From assembly GCA_018266775.1 (NCBI GenBank), contig JAFDZS010000011.1:503245-567244 (forward strand): a stretch of 64,000 bases of DNA. Direction: 5' to 3'. Shown here one piece after another: positions 16,879 to 28,160 of this stretch (the first letter of the stretch is position 1; the number at the start of each line of letters is the position of its first letter). The notes beneath the pieces were generated by a model. The model made no database searches. It saw nothing but the letters and a program-made list of their open reading frames with translations, and was not told the DNA's origin. The translations under genes and the position numbers were made by a program. This stretch comes from Bacteroidota bacterium (lineage in GTDB: Bacteria; Bacteroidota; Bacteroidia; Chitinophagales; Chitinophagaceae).

Positions 16879-18648
16879 TCAAGAAGGATTATTAGCAAGG
16901 CGGCTTTTCTTGTATCCATATAAAAAATACACCACTAAACCAATGGCTAACCAACTCAGGAACCAGGCCCAGTTGCTTTTTGTCATGCCGGTAAGCAGGT
17001 ACATACATGTTATAAGACCCATCAACGGAATAAGTGAATATTTTTTTATGAAAGCCAATACACTTAGTGCGATAGCGCTTAACCAGAAAATGATTAGTGA
17101 TAAATTGGGTGTAGCGGCATCCATAAAAGTAATTTTTCCACTTACATAGTCAGGATTATTGCTGAAGTCAAAATTAAACATTCCGGCAAAATAACCTTTA
17201 TACAATACAGCTGCCAATACAAAAGAGATGAGCACAATTAATGGAAAAATAAATTGCCCATTTACATAAGGAATCTGGAATCTTCCTGCCTGTTTTTCTT
17301 TACGGGGAATGAGCAACACACCACCGCACACTAAAACGAAGGCAAATAAAGTAGCGATGCTGGTAAAGTCCAACACAAAAGTTTTATCAGTAAATAAGAT
17401 AGGCACGCCCACCACCAAACCGGTAACAATGGTAGAGAATGATGGCGTCTTAAATTTAGGATGAATTTTTTGGAACACCGGCGGTATCAATCCGTCGCGG
17501 CTCATGCTCATCCAGATGCGGGGCTGACCCATCTGGAATACTAATAAAACACTCGTCATAGCCACTACGGCTGCAATAGATACGAAGAACTGCATCCAGC
17601 CTACATTGAGATTATCTTTCTCAAATATAAATGCCAGCGGGTCTCCCACGCCATCAAATTTCCTGTAGTTTACTGCACCGGTTAATACTAATGTAAGCAG
17701 AATATACACGATGGTGCAAATCACTAACGACAATATCATTCCCCTTGGTAAATCACGCTGTGGATTTTTACTTTCCTCTGCCAGTACACTCACTGCATCA
17801 AAACCAATATAAGCAAAGAACACCCCGCTTACCGCAGCCATTACTCCGCCAAAACCATTGGGCATAAAACTTTTTACACCGGCATCGTTTTCGGGTAACC
17901 AGTTATGTGTGGTGCCGCTGGAAAACACCATATAGCCGCCCACAACGATGATCATCGCCACTACAAACAACTTCAGTATTACCATGATATTGCTGAAGTT
18001 GCGGCTTTCCTTCACCCCGCGGAAAACTAAATATGTTATGAGTAAGTTGATAACGATGGCAGGAATATCCAAAATCATTTTAACACCCGCAATTACCGGT
18101 GCGTTATTCCATGCATAAAGAATTTCAGGGTCTTTACTTCCGTCAGCAATCGCATGTTTAACTTCTGAATAACTGTTGCTGAAATAATCAGGCACATGCA
18201 GGTTAATATGCATTGTGTCGCCCAATTTATCGAGGAACGAAGTAAAATAATCACTCCAGCTGAATGCTACATAAATATTGCCGATGGAGTATTCCATGAT
18301 CAATGCCCAACCAATGATCCACGCAAATAATTCACCAAAGCTGGCGTATGCATAAGTGTATGCACTGCCTGCAACAGGAATACGGCTGGCAAATTCACTA
18401 TAACAAAATGCAGTGAAACCGCAGGCCACCGCGGTAATAATAAACAAAATCACCACGCCGGGGCCGCCATGAAATACTGCACCGCCTAAACTGCTGAAGC
18501 TGCCTGCGCCCAATATAGCGGCAATTCCAAAAAAGGTCAGATCCCGCAGGGTGAGTACTCTTTTTAAGCCACCACCTCCATGCGGATCATCACTTCCTTC
18601 AGCAAGAATATTTTCAATTTTTTTTGTGCGGAATAAAGAATTGCTCAT
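16879..18648 (-). CDS. APC-family amino acid permease (cationic amino acid transporter type)
   Basis: 589 residues with about 12-14 hydrophobic helices. The first helix motif GIAAILGAGSFSSLGGAV and the helix 6 region FFAYIGFDAVSVLAEESKNP are characteristic of the CAT branch of the APC superfamily. It imports or exchanges amino acids across the inner membrane; substrate not predictable. Single gene with its own terminator. The N-terminal 30 residues are hydrophilic. Confidence 0.9.
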   Translation of the reverse strand: MSNSLFRTKKIENILAEGSDDPHGGGGLKRVLTLRDLTFFGIAAILGAGSFSSLGGAVFHGGPGVVILFIITAVACGFTAFCYSEFASRIPVAGSAYTYAYASFGELFAWIIGWALIMEYSIGNIYVAFSWSDYFTSFLDKLGDTMHINLHVPDYFSNSYSEVKHAIADGSKDPEILYAWNNAPVIAGVKMILDIPAIVINLLITYLVFRGVKESRNFSNIMVILKLFVVAMIIVVGGYMVFSSGTTHNWLPENDAGVKSFMPNGFGGVMAAVSGVFFAYIGFDAVSVLAEESKNPQRDLPRGMILSLVICTIVYILLTLVLTGAVNYRKFDGVGDPLAFIFEKDNLNVGWMQFFVSIAAVVAMTSVLLVFQMGQPRIWMSMSRDGLIPPVFQKIHPKFKTPSFSTIVTGLVVGVPILFTDKTFVLDFTSIATLFAFVLVCGGVLLIPRKEKQAGRFQIPYVNGQFIFPLIVLISFVLAAVLYKGYFAGMFNFDFSNNPDYVSGKITFMDAATPNLSLIIFWLSAIALSVLAFIKKYSLIPLMGLITCMYLLTGMTKSNWAWFLSWLAIGLVVYFLYGYKKSRLANNPS

Positions 18649-18718
18649 GCAGTTTTAGTTTGATGGTTTATTCAACAAAATAATTAATAATATTGAGATG
18701 GAAAATAAAATTTGACAG

Positions 18719-19288
18719 ATGCACACCGTTGAATGGTATAGTGAAAAAATTATCGAAAAGTTGAGTATAGATTTAAGGTTACGAAATCTTGAAGGAAGGA
18801 AATATATTTTCAAATGCAATGATGAAACAGGATATGTAACTTATAACGACGCTGATTTTGATCCGCATTATAAAACCATCGTTGGTTATGGACGGTTCAG
18901 GGATATTGAATTGATCATAAGAAGTGAAACTTATCAATCAGTAAAGTCGTTGGTAATATACAATAAAGATCAAAGTGAGCAGATTGGAATTTTGAGCCCT
19001 GTTTTTATATACCGGAACATGAAACTAAAAACTTACATCAAATTAAAAGAACAATTTCAAGCGACCAATGGAAATGATATGGTATTCGATATTTATACCG
19101 GTAAAAGCAATACGATCATAAGTATTGCCGTAAATAAAATTGAAAAAAAAGGATGGTTCCAAAGCGTTGCTTTCAAAGAGATTCATGGTCATTTTACTTT
19201 ACCAGAAAATCCCAATTGGGAATTTGTAATTACAATGTTTTTTGCCCTGCACGACCGCCTGCAATTGTACCGTAAATGGACTGATTAA
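18719..19288 (+). CDS. Hypothetical protein
   Basis: 189 residues, no signal peptide. The sequence has a repeated beta-strand look (GRKYIFKCNDETGYVTYND, ELIIRSETYQSVKSLVIYN) resembling the tubby/LURP-like barrel seen in scramblase-related proteins, but that is a guess from pattern only. Its stop overlaps the 3' end of the convergent prenyl synthase gene by 4 bases. AT content is higher than in its neighbours. Confidence 0.6.
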   Translation: MHTVEWYSEKIIEKLSIDLRLRNLEGRKYIFKCNDETGYVTYNDADFDPHYKTIVGYGRFRDIELIIRSETYQSVKSLVIYNKDQSEQIGILSPVFIYRNMKLKTYIKLKEQFQATNGNDMVFDIYTGKSNTIISIAVNKIEKKGWFQSVAFKEIHGHFTLPENPNWEFVITMFFALHDRLQLYRKWTD

Positions 19289-20250
19289 CTTTGACGTGTC
19301 ATCAAATAATCCGCCAGCTCCTTCAAGGGTTGTTTGCGTGCAGAAACCACCGGCGTATCTTCCAAATGCTGCATGGCCTTTTGATAGTACTGTTCCTGCA
19401 ATTGTGTTGCCCATTCATCTACTTTGCAACGTTTAAAAATATGGAGCACTTCCTGTACTTTATTGGCAGGATTTGACTGAAGTAATTGCTGCAGCACTTT
19501 TTTATCTTCTGCAGATGCAGTTTGTAATGCCTGTATCAACAAAAATGTTTTTTTGTTCGCAAGAATATCACCGCCCACCTGTTTACCAAATTTTTCAGGG
19601 TCGCCAAATGCATCTAAATAATCATCCTGCACCTGGAAGGCGATGCCCAAATTTTTTCCCATTTCGTACAAATGATTCTGGCTTCCCTCACCCGCTCCGC
19701 CTAAAATGGCGCCCATCTTCATACTGGCTGCAACCAGCACGGAAGTTTTTAAAGCAATCATCTCCAGGTATTCTTCAAGGCTAACAGTTTCTCTGTGTTC
19801 AAAATCCATATCCAGTTGCTGGCCTTCGCATACTTCTGCTGCCGTGGTGTTAAACAACTGTAATACTTTATGCAGATGAGCAGCATCAACTTTATTCAGG
19901 TATTCATACGCTTTTACCAGCATTACATCACCGGCTAATAAAGCAGTGGATTCGCCATACTTCGTATGTACTGTTGCCATGCCACGGCGAACCGGGGCTT
20001 TATCCATAATATCATCGTGTATCAATGAAAAATTATGAAACAATTCTATGGCAGCCGCTGCGTAATATGCATCAGGGGTAATATCATCAAACAATTCATT
20101 GGCTAATAAAACACATACCGGGCGGATTCTTTTTCCCCCAATGCCCAAAATATATTGTGCCGGATCGTACAATGTTTTAGTGTGCTCCGGAAAATGACGG
20201 GTGGCAAATTTTTCTTCAAATATTTTAGATAACGCTGCGAATGAATGCAT
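19285..20250 (-). CDS. Polyprenyl diphosphate synthase
   Basis: 321 residues. Both aspartate-rich motifs of trans-prenyltransferases are present: DDIMD (about 78-82) and DDYLD near 208-212, with GGKRIRP at the N-terminus and the GQQLDMDF segment. It condenses isopentenyl diphosphate with an allylic diphosphate. Chain length cannot be fixed, though geranylgeranyl or longer for menaquinone is plausible. Starts 3 bases after the RNase R stop, so the two form an operon. Confidence 0.88.
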   Translation of the reverse strand: MHSFAALSKIFEEKFATRHFPEHTKTLYDPAQYILGIGGKRIRPVCVLLANELFDDITPDAYYAAAAIELFHNFSLIHDDIMDKAPVRRGMATVHTKYGESTALLAGDVMLVKAYEYLNKVDAAHLHKVLQLFNTTAAEVCEGQQLDMDFEHRETVSLEEYLEMIALKTSVLVAASMKMGAILGGAGEGSQNHLYEMGKNLGIAFQVQDDYLDAFGDPEKFGKQVGGDILANKKTFLLIQALQTASAEDKKVLQQLLQSNPANKVQEVLHIFKRCKVDEWATQLQEQYYQKAMQHLEDTPVVSARKQPLKELADYLMTRQS

Positions 20251-20253
20251 GAA

Positions 20254-22269
20254 CTACTTTTTCTTTTTAGAAGCGGCCTTTTTTACTGCAGTTTTTTTTG
20301 TGACAGGTTTGGCTGTTTTAATATTGCCGGGCACCCATTGATAATCCAGCTGGCGCCTGCTTAAATTGGCAGCCATTACTTTTATGGTTACCTTGTCTCC
20401 CATCCGGAATTTTCTTTTGGTTCTTAAACCCACCAATGCATAATCAGCTTCATCCAGCCTGAAATCATCATACTCGCTCAAATCACGAACGGTAACCATG
20501 CCTTCGCATTTATGTAACACCGTTTCTACAAAAAAACCAAACGAAGCCACACCGCTGATAATACCTTCAAACTCCTCGCCCAGGTATTGCTGCATAAACT
20601 CCACCTGTTTGTATTTGTTGGATGCCCGTTCTGTTTCCATCGCCTTGCGTTCCCGCTCACTGCAATGGCGGCATTTCTCTTCCATCTTCCTGTCTGTTTT
20701 TACATGCTTGTCCAGGCATTCCTGTACAATGCGGTGCACCATCACATCCGGATAACGGCGTATGGGTGAAGTAAAATGGCAATAATGCTCAAACCCCAAA
20801 CCATAGTGGCCAATATTTTCAGATGTGTACACGGCCTTTGCCATAGTGCGTATACCCAGTTGCTCCAGTACATGCTGCTCTGGTTTACCGTTTACCTCTT
20901 TCAGCATTTTATTGAAAGAGGCTGCAACAGCGGCTTCATCATGCAGATTGAAAATGTACCCGAATTTTTTGGCGAATGCCGCAAATGGTTTCAATTTTTC
21001 ATCATCAGGCGTATCGTGTATGCGGTAGGGAAAGGGCACCGGTTGCTTGTTTACTTTTATCTTAGACACATATTCTGCCACCGTTCTGTTAGACAGCAGC
21101 ATAAATTCTTCTATCAGCTGGTGTGCTTCCTTGCTTTCTTTTACAACAATGCCAATCGGCTTGGCGTGTTCGTCCAGTTGAAAACGCACTTCCTGCGATG
21201 AAAAATTGATGGCTCCATTTTTAAAACGCTGTTTACGGAAGCGTTGTGCCAGTTCATTCAGCAGTAAAATGGGTTTACTGTGCAGGCCTTCTTTTTTTTC
21301 AATAATGTCCTGCACTTCTTCATAAGTAAAGCGATGGTTGCTGTGAATAACGGTTCGTCCGATCCAGCTGTGCTTAATCTCTCCCTTCTGGTTGATATGA
21401 AAAATGGTGGAGAAGGTATATTTATCTTCATGCGGTCGCAGCGAACATAATTCGTTTGAAATTCTTTCGGGTAACATCGGGTTTACACGATCGGGTAAAT
21501 ATACACTGGTTGCCCTTTCATAAGCGGCTTCATCCAGCACTGAACCGGGCTGTACAAAATGACTTACATCGGCAATATGTACACCAATTTCATACACGCC
21601 TTCTTCTGCCCCATTGCGTATAGAAATAGCATCATCAAAATCTTTGGCATCCACAGGATCGATGGTAAACGTGAGAATGTCCCTGCAGTCCCGGCGTTTC
21701 TTTAATTCTGCCGCTGTAATTTCTTCAGAAAGGCGGTGTGCATTTTCCATCACTTCCTCACTGAAGCCAATCGGGAAACCGGCATCAATCAGCAATTCTT
21801 TCATGGCAAGATCATTCAGGTCATCTGCTTGCAATACCGTTACAATTTCACCTTCAGGTTTACGGTCGTCCTTGTCCCATTTCACTAAGCGGGCCACCAC
21901 GCGGTCTTTATCAACAGCACCGTTGATTTTATCTGCCGGAATAAAAAAATCAGGGATTGGCTTTTCTGAATCAGGTTCAAAAAAAGCCACAGTTTTATTC
22001 AGGTGCAGGTTGCCAATAAATTCTGTTTGCTTTCTTTCCAGTACTTCAACAATTTTTCCTTCAATACGTTTGCCGGGCATTACGTGTTTGGAAAATTGTA
22101 CTTTAACAGTATCGCCATGTAAAGCCCGGTTAAAATCATTGGGTTTTACCAAAATATCTTTCTCCATACCTTCCACCATTACAAAACCAAGTCCCCCACG
22201 GGAAATATCCAGTTTACCAGTTGCTGTATTGATAGAAGAGGAATGTTTGGATGCTTTTTTCTTACTCAT
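20254..22269 (-). CDS. rnr: Ribonuclease R
   Basis: About 671 residues from ATG 22269 (SKKKASKHSSS); the frame also allows ATG at 22308. A 3'-5' exoribonuclease that degrades structured RNA. Order: short cold-shock/OB segments (GLGFVMVEGMEKDILVKP), the RNB catalytic domain with DAKDFDDAISI and SPIRRYPDVMVHR, then a C-terminal S1 domain (EGIISGVASFGFFVE) and a Lys-rich tail. It lacks the N-terminal helix-turn-helix of the E. coli enzyme and is about 140 residues shorter, as is usual in this phylum. Confidence 0.92.
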   Translation of the reverse strand: MSKKKASKHSSSINTATGKLDISRGGLGFVMVEGMEKDILVKPNDFNRALHGDTVKVQFSKHVMPGKRIEGKIVEVLERKQTEFIGNLHLNKTVAFFEPDSEKPIPDFFIPADKINGAVDKDRVVARLVKWDKDDRKPEGEIVTVLQADDLNDLAMKELLIDAGFPIGFSEEVMENAHRLSEEITAAELKKRRDCRDILTFTIDPVDAKDFDDAISIRNGAEEGVYEIGVHIADVSHFVQPGSVLDEAAYERATSVYLPDRVNPMLPERISNELCSLRPHEDKYTFSTIFHINQKGEIKHSWIGRTVIHSNHRFTYEEVQDIIEKKEGLHSKPILLLNELAQRFRKQRFKNGAINFSSQEVRFQLDEHAKPIGIVVKESKEAHQLIEEFMLLSNRTVAEYVSKIKVNKQPVPFPYRIHDTPDDEKLKPFAAFAKKFGYIFNLHDEAAVAASFNKMLKEVNGKPEQHVLEQLGIRTMAKAVYTSENIGHYGLGFEHYCHFTSPIRRYPDVMVHRIVQECLDKHVKTDRKMEEKCRHCSERERKAMETERASNKYKQVEFMQQYLGEEFEGIISGVASFGFFVETVLHKCEGMVTVRDLSEYDDFRLDEADYALVGLRTKRKFRMGDKVTIKVMAANLSRRQLDYQWVPGNIKTAKPVTKKTAVKKAASKKKK

Positions 22270-22403
22270 AAAATGCTTCGTGCTGTCATGTTGCTTCATC
22301 ATAACCATTTCAATATTGAAATGTTGCAGATGATGATTTGATGATCAATGAATACATAGCAGTTATGCAATCATTATATTATAGTTCTGCATAATTTTAC
22401 TGC

Positions 22404-22427
22404 AATGTAGCAACAAATTGCTACATT
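22404..22427. promoter_or_regulatory. 24-bp palindrome before the MFS gene, candidate operator
   Basis: AATGTAGCAA-CAAA-TTGCTACATT, arms of 10 bp without mismatch, ending 7 bases before the MFS ATG. It has no T run, so it does not look like a terminator. Spacing and position fit a dimeric repressor site, or an mRNA hairpin over the translation start. Confidence 0.5.
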
Positions 22428-22434
22428 CGAACAA

Positions 22435-23652
22435 ATGGGTACAGTATTGCAACCAGTTCCTTCATCTCCGCAACGCATCATTACAAGAACGATCTGGATT
22501 CTTTCGCTGGTAAGTATGTTTACCGATGTTGCCAGTGAAATGTTATATCCCGTTATGCCATTATTTCTTAAACAGATTGGCTTTACCGTTATTTTCATTG
22601 GTGTGCTGGAAGGTATTGCAGAAGCTGTTGCAGGTTTAAGCAAACCTTACTTTGGTAAATGGAGCGACACGTTAGGTAAACGTTTGCCCTTTGTACAATT
22701 GGGTTACGGTTTAAGTGCCATCAGCAAACCTTTAATGGCAATTTTTATTTATCCGTTATGGATATTTTTTGCACGCACGCTGGACAGGCTTGGCAAAGGT
22801 ATACGCACCGGTGCAAGGGATGCACTGCTGAGCGATGCATCTGCACCCGCCACCAAGGCCACTGTATTCGGTTTTCACCGCAGTATGGATACACTGGGCG
22901 CAGTATTTGGGCCTGCCATTGCGCTTTGGTATTTGTATTATCATCCGCTGCAGTACCGCACATTATTTATCATAGCATTGATACCCGGTGTGCTGGCAAT
23001 AGTTTGTACGGCATTGATAAAAGAGAAAAAGAAAGTAATAACCAATAGCACATCCAGACCGCGTTTGTTTGCATTCCTTTCCTATTGGAAGAAAAGCAGC
23101 CCGCGATATAAAAAACTGGTTATTGGGTTAATTGCATTTGCATTATTCAACAGCAGCGATGTTTTTTTATTGCTGAAGATCAAAGAAACCGGCATCAGCG
23201 ATACTGCAGTGATTGGCGTATATATTTTTTACAACCTGGTGTTTGCCCTGCTGGCCTACCCTGCCGGTATTGTGGCAGATAAATTAGGAATAAAAAAAAT
23301 ATTCCTGCTGGGTTTATTTGTATTTGCGTTGGTATATGCCGGGTTCGCCTTTTGCCACAGCCTGGTTTTATTTATGCTGCTTTTTGCATTGTATGGATTT
23401 TACGCTGCTGCAACAGATGGTATTTCAAAAGCATGGATCAGCAGTATTGCAGCGCAGTCCGATACTGCAACCGCCATCGGAACATTTACAGGCTTGCAAA
23501 GTTTGGCCGCATTGCTCGCCAGCAGTATTTGTGGTGTATTATGGTATACATTTGGAGGAACGGTAACCTTTTTAATTACAGCTGCAGTAACATTGCTTGT
23601 CATTCTTTATTTATCCACGTATAAAAATATTGAAATACAAAGCAGGGGATAA
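22435..23652 (+). CDS. MFS transporter
   Basis: 405 residues, about 12 membrane helices. The loop after helix 2 carries KPYFGKWSDTLGKRLPF, a version of the MFS motif A, and RTLDRLGKGIRTGARDALLSD follows helix 4; this pattern is shared with the YxaH/EmrD-like efflux branch common in this phylum. The export substrate is unknown. Divergent from rnr, with a strong palindrome directly upstream. Confidence 0.87.
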   Translation: MGTVLQPVPSSPQRIITRTIWILSLVSMFTDVASEMLYPVMPLFLKQIGFTVIFIGVLEGIAEAVAGLSKPYFGKWSDTLGKRLPFVQLGYGLSAISKPLMAIFIYPLWIFFARTLDRLGKGIRTGARDALLSDASAPATKATVFGFHRSMDTLGAVFGPAIALWYLYYHPLQYRTLFIIALIPGVLAIVCTALIKEKKKVITNSTSRPRLFAFLSYWKKSSPRYKKLVIGLIAFALFNSSDVFLLLKIKETGISDTAVIGVYIFYNLVFALLAYPAGIVADKLGIKKIFLLGLFVFALVYAGFAFCHSLVLFMLLFALYGFYAAATDGISKAWISSIAAQSDTATAIGTFTGLQSLAALLASSICGVLWYTFGGTVTFLITAAVTLLVILYLSTYKNIEIQSRG

Positions 23653-23686
23653 TCTTATAATGTTTACCTAATTTTAAAGAAAAATT

Positions 23687-23992
23687 ATGCCTTCATACGA
23701 TACTTTAACCGATGCATTAAATGATCTTAAGCAAAGAGGATTCACCATTGACTTCAATATTGCATTTGATAAACTGGTTTGCACCAGCAATACAACCGTA
23801 TTAAATCCGAATGAGTTTGAAATAGTGGAGGTTTACCGCTTTGAGGGCAATACTAACCCCGCTGATGAAGAAGTGGTGTATGCCATTGCCGCAAAAGAGG
23901 GCGACCGTAAAGGAACACTCATCAGTGCATTTGGTATATATGCAGCAGATATTTCTACGGAATTACTGAAAAAACTAACGATACATCATTAA
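23687..23992 (+). CDS. Conserved hypothetical protein (often mislabelled PRPP synthetase)
   Basis: 101 residues, soluble. The sequence (TLTDALNDLKQRGFTIDFN, then NPNEFEIVEVYRFEGNTNPADEE) matches a small family found widely in Bacteroidota and in my recollection annotated as phosphoribosylpyrophosphate synthetase. No PRPP synthetase or phosphoribosyl motif is visible, so that label is not supported. It lies between the MFS gene and the GH109-like gene, on the same strand. Confidence 0.72.
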   Translation: MPSYDTLTDALNDLKQRGFTIDFNIAFDKLVCTSNTTVLNPNEFEIVEVYRFEGNTNPADEEVVYAIAAKEGDRKGTLISAFGIYAADISTELLKKLTIHH

Positions 23993-24013
23993 GGATAACC
24001 TGCATTCAAATAA

Positions 24014-25417
<1,404 letters not shown>

Positions 25418-25462
25418 ATCAACAGCAACCACTCAAACTAAAACACTCATTCAATATTCGGT

Positions 25463-26479
25463 ATGATTAACAGAAGAAAATTCCTGCATTTATCTGCACT
25501 CACAGCACCATTGCTTGCTGTAAAAAAATCATTTGCGTCGGGCATGGAAGCCAGTACCAAACCCATTGTAGTATCTACCTGGAAATCTGGTTTGCCCGTA
25601 AATGAAGCGGCCTGGAAAATATTGTCAGCCAATGGCAGGGCACTCGACGCAGTGGAAGCCGGCGCCCGTTATATGGAAGATACCATTGATTGCTGTGTGG
25701 GGCTGGGCGGTTATCCAGACAGGGACGGCATTGTAACGCTCGACAGTTGCATTATGGATGAACATGCCAACTGCGGTGCAGTAGCCGGCATTGAAAGAAT
25801 AAAGCACCCTGTATCTGTTGCAAGAAAAGTAATGGAACTTACACCACATGTAATTTTGGTGGGTGCCGGGGCACAGGAGTTTGCAGTACAAAATGGTTTT
25901 CCGCTGGAAAGCGGTGAACTTTCTGAAAGTGCCAAAAAAGCCTATGCAGACTGGTTAAAGAAAAGCGAATACAAACCGGTTATTAATATTGAAAATGGAA
26001 AAGGGAATGGCCCCTTTGCGCCACAGTTTTTTGATGACGGCAGCCCCAACCACGACACGATGGGCCTTGTGGCATTAGATGCATCAGGCAATTTAAGTGG
26101 TGCGGTTACTACCAGCGGTATGGCTTTTAAAGTGCATGGCCGCGTGGGTGATTCGCCTATCATTGGTGCCGGCTTATACGTAGATAATGAAGTGGGCGCT
26201 GCCACCAGCAGCGGTTTGGGGGAAGAAGTCATCCGCATCTGCGGTACGCACCTGGTAGTGGAATTCATGCGCCAGGGTTACAGCCCTGAAAATGCCTGTA
26301 AAAAAGCTGTGGAAAGAATTGTTAAAAGAGATCCGGTTAAGGCAAAAACATTACAGGTAGGCTTTCTGGCGCTCAACAAAAAAGGCCAGCACGGTGCATA
26401 TGCTGTACAAAAGGGATTTGAATATTCCATTAAAAGCGGATCGGAAACCACAACTTATGCATCTAAATTCTTAATTTAG
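25463..26479 (+). CDS. N4-(beta-N-acetylglucosaminyl)-L-asparaginase (glycosylasparaginase)
   Basis: 338 residues. An Ntn hydrolase that splits the GlcNAc-Asn bond of glycoprotein remnants. The precursor is cut before the catalytic Thr in PNHDTMGLVALD (about 193-204), and GAATSSGLGEEVIRICG follows as in the family. The N-terminus INRRKFLHLSALTAPLLAV is a Tat-like signal peptide, so export is expected, as in Elizabethkingia enzymes. It is 45 bases after the GH109-like gene. Confidence 0.92.
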   Translation: MINRRKFLHLSALTAPLLAVKKSFASGMEASTKPIVVSTWKSGLPVNEAAWKILSANGRALDAVEAGARYMEDTIDCCVGLGGYPDRDGIVTLDSCIMDEHANCGAVAGIERIKHPVSVARKVMELTPHVILVGAGAQEFAVQNGFPLESGELSESAKKAYADWLKKSEYKPVINIENGKGNGPFAPQFFDDGSPNHDTMGLVALDASGNLSGAVTTSGMAFKVHGRVGDSPIIGAGLYVDNEVGAATSSGLGEEVIRICGTHLVVEFMRQGYSPENACKKAVERIVKRDPVKAKTLQVGFLALNKKGQHGAYAVQKGFEYSIKSGSETTTYASKFLI

Positions 26480-26522
26480 TATATCCATAATTGTTATACT
26501 ATTCTGAACGGTTCTATCAACC

Positions 26523-27260
26523 ATGAAACACGAACTGGAAATCATCGCTTTTAATATTGAAAGTTGCCGCATTGCCCAGGCCAATGGAGCAACAAGAATT
26601 GAATTATGTGTGGACCCATCCGATGGTGGTACTACTCCTTCTTATGGTTACATTGAAGCGGCAAGGGCGGCATTACATATCCAGTTGTATTGTATGATCA
26701 GGCCAAGGGGTGGTGATTTTTTTTATGATGACCATGATTTCGCCATCATGCAATCTGATGTGCGGATGGCCAAAAAACTGGGCTGCGATGGTGTGGTGAT
26801 TGGATTATTACACCGTAACGGTACTGTTGATGTTGCCCGCAGCAAAAAATTGGTGGAACTGGCTTACCCTATGAGCGTAACCTTTCAAAGAGCTTTTGAC
26901 AGGGTGAAAGATCCTTTTAGTGCACTGGAAGACGTGATCAGTACCGGGTGCGACCGCATTCTTACCAGTGGATTGGAGCCCAACTGCCTTGATGGTGCAC
27001 CATTGATTGCACAATTAATTCAGCAGGCTGATAGCCGCATCAGCATCATGCCCGGCAGCGGCCTCCGTTCAGCCAATGTTTTAGACGTAGCAAAAATTAC
27101 CGGCGCAACAGCATTTCATACTTCTGCCCGCATTTTTATTGATACCCGTATGGAATACGTTTCTCCCCAAATGAATGAAGACCTTAAAAGCGTCATGGTA
27201 GACGGCGATGAAGTAAAAAAGCTCTCCAGTATACTGCAACAATACCAACCTGCCGGTTGA
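26523..27260 (+). CDS. cutC: CutC family protein
   Basis: 245 residues, a TIM barrel of the CutC family: IARANGATRIELC-like start (AQANGATRIELCVDPSDGG), MIRPRGGDFFY and RILTSGL are the conserved motifs. It was named for copper homeostasis in E. coli, but that role is doubtful, and in glycan loci an enzymatic role is conceivable. It is 43 bases after glycosylasparaginase and probably in its operon. Confidence 0.9.
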   Translation: MKHELEIIAFNIESCRIAQANGATRIELCVDPSDGGTTPSYGYIEAARAALHIQLYCMIRPRGGDFFYDDHDFAIMQSDVRMAKKLGCDGVVIGLLHRNGTVDVARSKKLVELAYPMSVTFQRAFDRVKDPFSALEDVISTGCDRILTSGLEPNCLDGAPLIAQLIQQADSRISIMPGSGLRSANVLDVAKITGATAFHTSARIFIDTRMEYVSPQMNEDLKSVMVDGDEVKKLSSILQQYQPAG

Positions 27261-27375
27261 TTTTTTCTTTCCCTGCAACGTTTTTGTTAAAAAATATGCC
27301 TTCCCGGTAAACAAAGCGGTTACTTCCGGCCTCTTTTGGTATGAATACCATTAAGACCGTGTAACTTTAATCCGG

Positions 27376-27990
27376 ATGCAATTCAGGCCATCAGCTATAA
27401 TCATCATTTCAATTATTTGCAGTTGCATTGCTGCTCTGCCGGCACATGCACAGGCCGTTCATGGCAGTAACGACACGCTTACTGTTGGGGCAGTGGTATA
27501 CAATGGCGATACAATAGAAGCAAAAACCCTGCTGCAGGTAGATGTGCTGGGCTATATCACCGCGGCGCAGCGTGCAAGGCGTGCAGAATGGACCCGTTTA
27601 AGAAATGCTGTATATGTAACCTATCCGTATGCACGCAGGGCAGGTGCAGTACTGAATGACATCAATCGAAAACTGGTGGGTGTTGCCAATGAAGCTGACC
27701 GCAAGAAATATATTCAATCGCGGGAAAAAGACCTCCGTAAAGAATTCACCACACCGCTTACCAATCTTTCCGTATACCAGGGCAAAGTATTAATGAAACT
27801 CATCAACCGCGAAACAGGTAACAACTGTTACGAAATCATTAAAGAATATAAAGGCGGACTGGTGGCCAGGGTGTATCAAACAGTAGCTTTTTTCTTTGAC
27901 AGTAATTTGAAGCAACCTTACGATGCCACCGGCGATGATGCCGAAATGGAAAAAATTGTACAGGAAGTACAGCGGATGTATGGGTATTAG
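27376..27990 (+). CDS. DUF4294 secreted protein
   Basis: 204 residues with a signal peptide (about 1-26, ending PAHAQA). The core (RRAEWTRLRNAVYVTYPYARRAG, then NCYEIIKEYKGGLVARVYQTVA) is the DUF4294 pattern, a family restricted to Bacteroidota and of unknown function. The stop codon directly precedes a heptamer repeat array. Confidence 0.82.
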   Translation: MQFRPSAIIIISIICSCIAALPAHAQAVHGSNDTLTVGAVVYNGDTIEAKTLLQVDVLGYITAAQRARRAEWTRLRNAVYVTYPYARRAGAVLNDINRKLVGVANEADRKKYIQSREKDLRKEFTTPLTNLSVYQGKVLMKLINRETGNNCYEIIKEYKGGLVARVYQTVAFFFDSNLKQPYDATGDDAEMEKIVQEVQRMYGY

Positions 27991-28061
27991 GTTGAAAGTT
28001 GATGGTTCATAGTTGATAGTCCATGGTTTTAGCAATTGACTATTGACCATTCACCATCCCC
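27991..28061. repeat. Inverted heptamer repeat H4
   Basis: Left arm GTTGATGGTTCATAGTTGATAG, right arm ATTGACTATTGACCATTCACC, separated by about 15 bases. Fills the spacer after the DUF4294 gene. Confidence 0.55.
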
Positions 28062-28160
28062 CTCCCAAAAATTTACATATCTACAACAAACTGGTTAATA
28101 ATACTACTGGAAAGCTCCGCAAAAAACCGTAGCTTGCGGGCTGAAATTTTATCATAAAGA

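Noticed and set aside
20498..22333. Long plus-strand ORFs opposite rnr, including one of 239 residues
   Set aside because: Mirror frames of RNase R; composition rich in Ser, Phe and Cys, no recognisable motif.
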